DNA from: Candidatus Latescibacterota bacterium
GTDB taxonomy: Bacteria > Latescibacterota > UBA2968 > GCA-2709665
DNA length: 29,332 nucleotides
Reading direction: 5' to 3'
Assembly: GCA_012271065.1 (NCBI GenBank)
Contig: JAAXHE010000100.1
Coordinates: 19,004-48,335 of the forward strand
Under the pieces are notes generated by a model. The model searched no databases. It was not told the origin of the DNA and saw nothing but the letters and a program-made list of their open reading frames with translations. Shown piece by piece: positions 7,532 to 13,604 of this stretch. Each line of letters starts with the position of its first letter. Position 1 is the stretch's first letter. Position numbers and translations under genes: made by a program.

Positions 7532-9369
7532 GATTGCCCTCCCCGTCTGTAGGATCCAAAAACAGCACGCAGCCTGTCCGATATCTCGCCCACGGTAGCG
7601 CCGGCCGAACAAGCCGCCACGACCGCTTCCGTGATCGACCCCTCGCCCCTCGCCCGCCGCTCGACGACGTCCATTGCGGCGTTCGCGGCGTCGGAATTCC
7701 GCATGCCTCGTGCCCTCTCCAGCCCGCCTTTCTGTGTGTACTCTGTCTCCCCCGGGGGCTGAAACACCGAAACCGGCGGTTCCGGGGTGTCCTGATACCT
7801 GTTCACGCCCACCACGACGGTCTCGCCCGATTCTATCTTCTTCTGCGCATCGTACGCGGATTCCGCGATTGAGGCCGCAGTGAAGCCGTTTGCGGCAGCC
7901 TGCGTCGCCCCACCCTCCCTGTCGACCGACTCGAGAACGGCAATGGCTTCTTCTTCCAGGTTATCGGTCATCTCTTCCACTGCATATGATCCTCCCATCG
8001 GATCCACGGTGTCGGGGATACCGCTTTCGTTTGCCAGGATCTGCTGGGTGCGCACGGCCAGCTGCGCACCCGTATCCGACGGCAGACCGAGCGCTTCATC
8101 GTAGGCGTTGACATGCAGCGACTGCGCGCCGCCCAGGACGGCCGCCAGCGCCTGCAGGGTGGTCCGTGCGCAGTTGTTCAACGGCTGTTGGGCCGTGAGC
8201 GTCGAGCCCGCGGTCTGGGCGTGAAATCTCAGGCGCCGGCAACGGGGGTCCTCTATGCCCAGGCGTTCCTCGACGAGCCGGCTCCAGAGGCGCCTCGCCG
8301 CCCGGAACTTCGCGATTTCCTCCAGAAAATCATTGTGGACCCCAAAGAAGAAGGAAAATTTCGGCAGAACCCGTTCCATTTCGAGGCCGGCCCCGCGGGC
8401 GGCATCGGCGTACGCCAGAGCGTGGGCGAGCGTGAAGCCAAGCTCCTGTCCGGCGGTTGCGCCCGCTTCTCTCATGTGGTACCCGCTTACGCTGATGGGA
8501 TTCCACTTGGGCGCCGCCCGGAGACAATAGGCCATCAGGTCCACGACGAGGCGCATCGAGTCGCGGATCGGGAAGACATATGTTCCACGTGAAACATATT
8601 CCTTGAGAATGTCGTTCTGGACCGTGCCGGCAAGCACCGAAGCCGGCATCCCGCGCCGCTTTCCGAGGGCCGCATAAAGGGCGAACAGGATGCACGCCGT
8701 CGCATTGATCGTCATAGAGGTGCTGATACGGTCCAGTGGGATCTTGTCGAACAGGGTTTCCAGGTCCCACAGGCCGTCCACCGCCACGCCCACCCTGCCC
8801 ACTTCACCTTCGGCATTCGGATGGTCCGAGTCATAACCCATCTGCGTGGGCAGATCAAACGCCACGCTCAGGCCGGTCTGACCCCGGTCGATCAGAGCGC
8901 GAAACCGGGTGTTGGTCTCCGCCGGGGTGGAAAATCCCGCGTACTGGCGGATGGTCCAGAGACGGCCGCGATACATGGAGGGATAGACGCCGCGGGTGAA
9001 GGGAGGCTCCCCCGCACGACCGATCCGGGCCGGGGAATTGTCGTCCTGCCCGGTGCCGGTCGGATGGCGGCCGCCTTCGGAGTCGCCGCCCTGCTCGAGG
9101 CCGGCAGGATCTGCAATCGATCCAGCCATGTCGTCGAAAAGGCGCCTGGCCTCTTTCGTATTGGCGCGCTGGCGGTAAGCCTGAATCAATAGAGCCCTGG
9201 GGTCCAGGTCGAGGATGGCCGCCAGGTCCATGCACCGTTCTTCCGAGGGAATGCGCTTACCGCTTTCAATCTGTCCGATATAGGTGCCCCAGACGCCGAT
9301 TTTTTCACCCAGCGCCTGCTGGCTGAACCTCCCTCTGCGCGCCCTTTCGATCATGTTTCCCAGATTCAT
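7528..9369 (-). CDS. Methylmalonyl-CoA mutase large chain with N-terminal XRE-type HTH domain
   Basis: The main domain belongs to the adenosylcobalamin-dependent mutases that convert (R)-methylmalonyl-CoA to succinyl-CoA. It starts near residue 122 (GVYPSMYRGRLWTIRQYAGF) and contains TGLSVAFDLPTQMGYDSDHP, STSMTINA and SGYHMREAGA, including the expected active-site Tyr and His. There is no C-terminal cobalamin-binding domain (no DxHxxG), so a separate small B12 subunit is needed; none is in the window. Residues 1-65 are a Cro/C1-type helix-turn-helix (FSQQALGEKIGVWGTYIGQI, then ESGKRIPSEE), joined by a Gly/Asp-rich linker (80-120). ATG at 9369 is preferred over ATG at 9384 because GGAGG (9378-9382) precedes it by 8 nt. 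A parS-like site lies within the gene. Exact substrate, methylmalonyl-CoA or another acyl-CoA, cannot be proved from sequence, but the linked epimerase supports methylmalonyl-CoA. Confidence 0.9.
   Translation of the reverse strand: MNLGNMIERARRGRFSQQALGEKIGVWGTYIGQIESGKRIPSEERCMDLAAILDLDPRALLIQAYRQRANTKEARRLFDDMAGSIADPAGLEQGGDSEGGRHPTGTGQDDNSPARIGRAGEPPFTRGVYPSMYRGRLWTIRQYAGFSTPAETNTRFRALIDRGQTGLSVAFDLPTQMGYDSDHPNAEGEVGRVGVAVDGLWDLETLFDKIPLDRISTSMTINATACILFALYAALGKRRGMPASVLAGTVQNDILKEYVSRGTYVFPIRDSMRLVVDLMAYCLRAAPKWNPISVSGYHMREAGATAGQELGFTLAHALAYADAARGAGLEMERVLPKFSFFFGVHNDFLEEIAKFRAARRLWSRLVEERLGIEDPRCRRLRFHAQTAGSTLTAQQPLNNCARTTLQALAAVLGGAQSLHVNAYDEALGLPSDTGAQLAVRTQQILANESGIPDTVDPMGGSYAVEEMTDNLEEEAIAVLESVDREGGATQAAANGFTAASIAESAYDAQKKIESGETVVVGVNRYQDTPEPPVSVFQPPGETEYTQKGGLERARGMRNSDAANAAMDVVERRARGEGSITEAVVAACSAGATVGEISDRLRAVFGSYRRGGQS
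8580..8597. promoter_or_regulatory. parS: parS-like centromere site 2, inside the mutase gene
   Basis: This is the same 18 bp as at 3453-3470. Read on the minus strand it encodes the tail of EYVSRGTY, a segment well conserved in this enzyme family, so amino-acid constraint explains part of the sequence. An exact 18-mer match to the intergenic site and to the parS consensus is still very unlikely by chance. parS sites within genes are known in other bacteria. Confidence 0.75.
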
Positions 9370-9672
9370 CTTCGGGGCCTCCATTATGCGGGAATACTAT
9401 CGTAAGATCGTCTGGTTGCGTTTATGGTTAAGGTGTTTTGACGGATCGCCTTTTGTTGGACAGTTCTTGCATGAAACTGCGTTCCGAGCAGACACCGATT
9501 TTACCTCTAAACACTTTTCTGTTCGTCCCTCTTATTATGCGTGAAAGAGACGTGTAAGAGAAAGGAAACAAAAGAAGCCGTCGGAGACATGATTTAGCAA
9601 AGAAAGATGGATTGTTCGTTGAATCCCCAGGGATATTTCCTTTATTACTTATTGTTTTTAATATCTTTATGC

Positions 9673-9700
9673 CCTTTTTCTTTCTCGCCGAAGAAAAAGG
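9673..9700. repeat. 10-bp perfect inverted repeat (hairpin)
   Basis: CCTTTTTCTT and AAGAAAAAGG are separated by the 8-nt loop TCTCGCCG. A second, imperfect terminator-like stem with a T run follows at about 9706-9740. The pair resembles dispersed hairpin repeats of other environmental genomes rather than part of a gene. Confidence 0.5.
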
Positions 9701-9861
9701 ACCAAAAAGAACCGCGCCCTTCGGCAGGGGGCCGGTTTTTCCGTGAACCGCCTCAGAGGCACGAATGCAACTGGGTGGCCTGCGACTCCCTGACGTGTGC
9801 CAAAACATCGGCGCGGAACGGATTTACACGGAGAACCTGCCTCCGCCCGCGTAGCGGGTGA

Positions 9862-9894
9862 CCTGTTGTTCCAAGGGTTTATCGGAACAACAGG
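9862..9894. repeat. 11-bp perfect inverted repeat (hairpin)
   Basis: CCTGTTGTTCC pairs with GGAACAACAGG across an 11-nt loop. There is no T run, so an intrinsic terminator is unlikely. It could be an RNA structure or a protein-binding palindrome; nothing in the sequence decides between them. Confidence 0.45.
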
Positions 9895-10260
9895 GGACGC
9901 GTGGTTACGTTCAGCAACGACGATCGATATTCATCTAAGGCTTGTAGGGCAACGTCCCACGTGCATCCCATAACGATTTTCGCGCCATGCATAAGGCAGG
10001 CAGGGAATTTGGGGAAAAGGGGGTTTGATTTTGCCTTTCGTTTTGTTCTTTGCTGGCAGTTGATTGCTGCTTTTTCAGAGAGGAATACACACGCTTGTGT
10101 GTGTGGAGATTTGATATAAAATCTTGTTTATTAAGAACGTTATAATTCACGTTCACGTCTGAAATGCAAAATCGGTGGCGTTCGGAAACTGCGGGAACGA
10201 CGAGATCCGAGAGGTTTGCGCAACTGCCGGAAACAAGCCGGATTTTCGACATCCGACCGG

Positions 10261-11118
10261 TCAGCCTGACACAACCGGATTCTCCAGCCTGCCGATACCA
10301 TCGACTTCACAGACGACGGCGTCGCCCGCCTTGAGCCAGAGCTGCGGATCCCGGGCCATTCCGACTCCCGGCGGCGTTCCCGTGAAGATCAGGTCGCCAG
10401 GCTGCAGAGTGATTACCCGGGACAGGTAGGCGATCAGCTGGTCGACCCTGAAAATCAGCTGCGCCGTATTCGAGTCCTGTACGGTCTCGCCGTTCAGGAT
10501 GCAGCGTATGCCCAGGTTGTGCGGATCACCCGCCTCGTCGGGCGTGACGACATCCGGCCCCAGTGGCGCGAATGTCTCAAAGGTCTTGCCCAACAGCCAT
10601 TGACCGCCGGGTTTTTCGAGCTGGAAGTCGCGCGCGCTCACGTCGTGGCCAACGGTATAGCCCGCAACGTGGCCCATCGCGTCGGATTCCGATATATCTT
10701 TTCCCGCCGTTCCGATGACAACCACCAGTTCCACCTCATAGTCGATAGACCGCGTCACCGAAGGCAGCCGGATTGCGTCGCCGGGACCGATAATGGTGGA
10801 AGAGAACTTGGAGAACACCACCGGCTCCGACGGAATGGGCATATTGCTCTCGGCCGCGTGGTCCGCGTAGTTGAGGCCGATGCAGAGGATCTTCTCCGGC
10901 TTCTGGACAGGCGCGACAACACGGATGTCGCCCGCGTCGATGCCTTCGCCCCGCGCCGCCGCGTCTCCCGCCGCCGCCAGGGCATCCGGTCCCGCTTCGA
11001 GCAGACTCACGAGATCCGGTGGAAGGTCCGGATCGACGCGGCTTACGTCCACAACCGAATCTCCCGACCGGACGCCGACGCGTTGCGAACCCTGGTATTC
11101 AAAAGTGAGCAGTCGCAT
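10261..11118 (-). CDS. Fumarylacetoacetate hydrolase family protein
   Basis: FAH-family enzymes hydrolyse, hydrate or decarboxylate 2-oxo and acylpyruvate compounds using a bound divalent metal, for example in aromatic or sugar-acid degradation. From ATG at 11118 the protein has 285 residues, a usual length. A short N-terminal domain (RLLTFEYQGSQRVGV) is followed by the catalytic domain with KILCIGLNYADHAAE, the metal-ligand Glu pair in SIDYEVELVVVIG, the ligand region GHDVSARDFQ, and the C-terminal LQPGDLIFTGTPPGVG. The substrate cannot be told. The open frame extends upstream to 11250, but that part does not look like protein. The only ribosome-binding-like sequence, AAAGG, lies rather far (about 12 nt) before 11118, so the start is less sure than the family. 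Confidence 0.88.
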   Translation of the reverse strand: MRLLTFEYQGSQRVGVRSGDSVVDVSRVDPDLPPDLVSLLEAGPDALAAAGDAAARGEGIDAGDIRVVAPVQKPEKILCIGLNYADHAAESNMPIPSEPVVFSKFSSTIIGPGDAIRLPSVTRSIDYEVELVVVIGTAGKDISESDAMGHVAGYTVGHDVSARDFQLEKPGGQWLLGKTFETFAPLGPDVVTPDEAGDPHNLGIRCILNGETVQDSNTAQLIFRVDQLIAYLSRVITLQPGDLIFTGTPPGVGMARDPQLWLKAGDAVVCEVDGIGRLENPVVSG

Positions 11119-11280
11119 AGGTTGGATTACCTTTCTACTATGGGATGACGAAGTCCTGCCGAACAGCGTGCGAAGAATAACATGCCGGCCGCCGTCTGTC
11201 AAGGGGTAAGGACGACGAAGCGGGCGTCTGCACGTCCCGGCGGAAAACAAGCCGTCCGTGTGGTATTCGCGTCCGGACGA

Positions 11281-11405
11281 TAAACTTATCCACGTTATTC
11301 AAAAATTGGGCGACCGCCTGTGTGAATAACTAATTCCCTGTTCTTTCTATGTTTATCGAATACAATCCACAAGAATCCACAGCTCTGACGACATCATGTG
11401 GAAAG
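11281..11405. other. oriC: Candidate replication origin: cluster of DnaA-box-like sequences
   Basis: Five near matches to TTATNCACA occur within 120 bp: TTATCCACG (11286-11294, 8 of 9), TGTGAATAA (11321-11329, a perfect box on the minus strand), CAATCCACA (11363-11371) and GAATCCACA (11373-11381), each 7 of 9, and TGTGGAAAG (11397-11405, 7 of 9 on the minus strand). The intergenic stretch is more AT-rich than its surroundings, with another AT tract at 11513-11532. Genes diverge on either side, and two parS-like sites are within 8 kb. No dnaA gene is adjacent. Confidence 0.5.
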
Positions 11406-11596
11406 TGTCTGAATACGCCGGCGGCATAGGGCGCGGCTGGCGTCGACTCGCCGAAATCGGTCGATTCGCGGCGCGTTCGGGACGGGAGATTTCCCTTGCT
11501 CCCCCCCTGCGATTATTCTATATTTCAAAAAATCCGCGATGGGTTTTGTAAATCCGGTAGAACTGCGAATCCGCGGCCTTTGGAGAGTGACGGCTC

Positions 11597-12178
11597 GTGA
11601 TCGAGAAAGTCAAAGACGACGTCGCCGAACTGCTCGAACCCTCCACGCAGTACCTTGTCAAGAAGCGGTTCCGGCCGAATGCGCTAACACTGGTCGGGTT
11701 CCTCCTGAACCTGGTTGCGGCGGCACTTTTCGGTTTCGATTACCTGCGCTGGGCCGGCTTAATCGTGCTCCTTGCCGGTGTGTTCGATTTTCTGGATGGA
11801 CAGGTAGCCCGCGTGGGGCGGAACGAAACCACGTTCGGCGCGCTCCTGGATTCCACTGTAGACCGGTATTCGGAAATCGTGATCTGGTTTGGCGTGGCGG
11901 TCAGCTTCATCCGGTCCGACTCCCTCTGGACCACGTCCGCCGTGTTTTTTGCGCTGGCCGGCTCGTTGATGGTGAGCTATATCCGCGCGCGTGTCGAGGG
12001 CCTGGGCGAAGAGTGCAAGGTCGGTTTCATGCAGCGGCCCGAACGGGTCATTGCCATTGGGGTGGGCGCGCTGGTGGGCGAAATCGGTCTTACGATAGCG
12101 ATCTGGGCCATCGCGTTTCTGTCCAACTATACCGCGCTGCACCGGGTGTTGTACTTCCGCAAACGGTCCAGGGATTGA
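11597..12178 (+). CDS. CDP-alcohol phosphatidyltransferase family membrane protein
   Basis: The family transfers a phosphatidyl group from CDP-diacylglycerol to an alcohol such as glycerol phosphate, inositol phosphate or serine in the inner membrane. The catalytic signature D-G-x2-A-R-x8-G-x3-D-x3-D is complete (DGQVARVGRNETTFGALLD followed by STVD), and several hydrophobic helices surround it. The N-terminal RFRPNALTLVGFLLNLVAAALF and the later MQRPERVIAIG are closer in style to phosphatidylinositol-phosphate-synthase-like members than to classical PgsA, but the acceptor alcohol is uncertain. The start is GTG at 11597, with GGAG at 11582-11585, 11 nt ahead. The gene is the first rightward gene after the DnaA-box cluster and ends shortly before a strong intrinsic terminator, so it is probably monocistronic. 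Confidence 0.88.
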   Translation: MIEKVKDDVAELLEPSTQYLVKKRFRPNALTLVGFLLNLVAAALFGFDYLRWAGLIVLLAGVFDFLDGQVARVGRNETTFGALLDSTVDRYSEIVIWFGVAVSFIRSDSLWTTSAVFFALAGSLMVSYIRARVEGLGEECKVGFMQRPERVIAIGVGALVGEIGLTIAIWAIAFLSNYTALHRVLYFRKRSRD

Positions 12179-12240
12179 CGGGTAAATCGGCAGGATTCGC
12201 CTGAACCGAAGACAGGTCAGGGGCCTTGAATGAGAGAGAA

Positions 12241-12264
12241 GGCGCACGGCAGTGCGCCGTTTTT
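12241..12264 (+). terminator. Intrinsic terminator after the phosphatidyltransferase gene
   Basis: GGCGCAC (12241-12247) and GTGCGCC (12252-12258... arms separated by GGCA) form a 7-bp GC stem followed by GTTTTTG. It lies about 60 bp after the stop codon at 12178, on the same strand. Confidence 0.85.
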
Positions 12265-12296
12265 GTTATACCAGCCTTTCATGTATCGCCATCGTC

Positions 12297-12339
12297 AATC
12301 CGGAAGCAAATCGGTTATGTGTTTTCTTCCGGATTTTTT
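12297..12339 (+). terminator. Second terminator-like hairpin
   Basis: AATCCGGAAG (12297-12306) and CTTCCGGATT (12326-12335) form a perfect 10-bp stem with a 19-nt loop, running into six T (12334-12339). It could be a back-up terminator to the one at 12241, although the loop is long. Confidence 0.5.
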
Positions 12340-12430
12340 ATATTCACGCGGAATTTCCCGGCGCATCATATCCGCGTCACGGGGGAGGGATGAAGAAGGC
12401 TTCGTTGTATTCCTGTCGTTTTGCCGATGC

Positions 12431-12530
12431 TTAACCTTGATTCGTGAGTCTTCGGGGACGTTAATTCGAATATGTGCTTGTTAACCAGGATTCGTCGTTT
12501 TTCGGTGACGTTAGTTCGTATATGTGCAAG
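12431..12530. repeat. Two-copy 50-bp tandem repeat
   Basis: Positions 12431-12480 and 12481-12530 are head-to-tail copies of exactly 50 bp that agree at about 39 of 50 bases. Conserved words are TTAACC, ATTCGT, TTCGG, GACGTTA, TTCG and TATGTGC. The repeat lies in the 0.5-kb gap before the HAD gene. Apart from this repeat and the two hairpins upstream, I see nothing in 12179-12722. Confidence 0.75.
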
Positions 12531-12722
12531 TTGATAAAGGCGATTAGACGTCGGATTACCAGGATACACCAGGTTACTTGACGTAAAGGCAGAAAATGTC
12601 CTTCTATACGTCGATAACGCCCCGTTTCGGAGGGTTTTATCGCGTCGCCGCGTTGCTGTTTTTTCTGATTGAGGCAAAGCAGCGCGGCTGAAAGGTCGAC
12701 CGCGCGTGGATGGAGGCACGGG

Positions 12723-13583
12723 TTGGCGCCAGACGAAGAAAGATCGGGCCTTGCACTGTTTACGGACCTTGACGGCACGCTGCTGCAGAGCGATCGCAAG
12801 GCAAGCGTCCGAAGCCTGGAAACGCTGAAAAAGCTGAGCGGAAAGAACGTCTGGCGGACGGTGGTCACCGGCAGGTCGCATATGTCGGCCCGTACCGTCC
12901 TGAGCGAGTCATTCCCGATCGATTTTCTGATCACTTCGTCCGGGGTCGGTGTTTTTGATTTTCGGGATCAGACGCTGGTGGAATCCCATTCCCTTTCCGC
13001 CGGAGACGTGCGCCGCGTTACCGGGCATCTTATCGACGGCGGATATGACTTCATGGTCCACGCGCCCGTTCCGGAGAACCATACGTTCGAGTACTGGGAG
13101 CAGAACGAAAACAATCCCGATTTTGTACGCAGGCGTCAATACAACGCGGAACATTGTCGCCCGTTGAATCCCGGTTTCCCGGGAAACGGCCGGGCCTCGC
13201 AGTTTGTGGTTGTCTGTCCGACCGAAACGGATCCCTTGCGCACTCACGACGCGCTCTCGAACGCCCTGGAGGATCTGTCGGTGATCCGGACCACGTCGCC
13301 TTCCGACCACCAATCCACGTGGTTTGAGATTTTTCCAAAGCACGTTTCCAAGGCCCGGTCCGTTGCCAGGCTGTGCGAACGCCTGGGCGTGGACGCCGGC
13401 CGCACCGCTGCCATCGGCAACGACTATAATGACTCGGATATGTTGCATTGGTGCGGATTTCCATTTGTCGTCCAAAACGCCCCGGAACCCTTGCGGGCGC
13501 GGTTTCCTGTGGTGTCAGACCACAACGCGGACGGTTTCTCGGAGGCGGTTCAACGCTGGCTCGACGACGTGAATGCAAATTAG
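12723..13583 (+). CDS. HAD-superfamily (Cof/IIB-like) phosphatase
   Basis: HAD hydrolases remove phosphate via an Asp nucleophile. Motif I is FTDLDGTLL (Asp15 and Asp17 counted from the chosen start), motif II is in VVTGRSH, and the acidic motif IV is IGNDYNDSDML. The cap lies between motifs II and III, as in the Cof and sucrose-phosphate-phosphatase group. Substrates of such proteins are sugar or nucleotide phosphates and cannot be inferred here. The start is TTG at 12723, chosen because a clear GGAGG (12712-12716) precedes it by 6 nt; this gives 286 residues. The frame stays open to an ATG at 12669, but that segment lacks a binding site. The acylase gene follows after 21 nt, so the two probably form an operon. 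Confidence 0.88.
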   Translation: MAPDEERSGLALFTDLDGTLLQSDRKASVRSLETLKKLSGKNVWRTVVTGRSHMSARTVLSESFPIDFLITSSGVGVFDFRDQTLVESHSLSAGDVRRVTGHLIDGGYDFMVHAPVPENHTFEYWEQNENNPDFVRRRQYNAEHCRPLNPGFPGNGRASQFVVVCPTETDPLRTHDALSNALEDLSVIRTTSPSDHQSTWFEIFPKHVSKARSVARLCERLGVDAGRTAAIGNDYNDSDMLHWCGFPFVVQNAPEPLRARFPVVSDHNADGFSEAVQRWLDDVNAN

Positions 13584-13604
13584 AACGCCTGACGAGGACA
13601 ATTC

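Larger units (their letters stand above)
9370..10260. other. Gene-poor 0.9-kb region rich in hairpins
   Basis: I find no convincing gene here. Visible structures are: CCTTTTTCTT (9673-9682) with AAGAAAAAGG (9691-9700); a stem spanning about 9706-9740 flanked by A and T runs, which could terminate transcription from either side; a CCCGC/GCGGG hairpin near 9845-9858; an 11-bp stem CCTGTTGTTCC (9862-9872) with GGAACAACAGG (9884-9894); and ACACAC/TGTGTGT around 10087-10102 followed by an AT-rich tract (10111-10148). AGGCAGGGAATTTGGGGA at 9998-10015 recurs inverted at 29307-29324. The promoter of the mutase operon must lie here, but I cannot place it. Confidence 0.5.

Noticed and set aside
9428..9808. 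Reading frame of about 126 codons on the minus strand
   Set aside because: It runs through hairpin repeats, has no ribosome binding site and has an unlikely composition; the Lys/Phe-rich part is repeat-encoded.
12366..12934. Overlapping minus-strand frames encoding a repeated HIYELTSPK-like peptide
   Set aside because: The peptide repeat is just the 50-bp tandem DNA repeat read in two frames (50 is not a multiple of 3), and both frames overlap the HAD gene.
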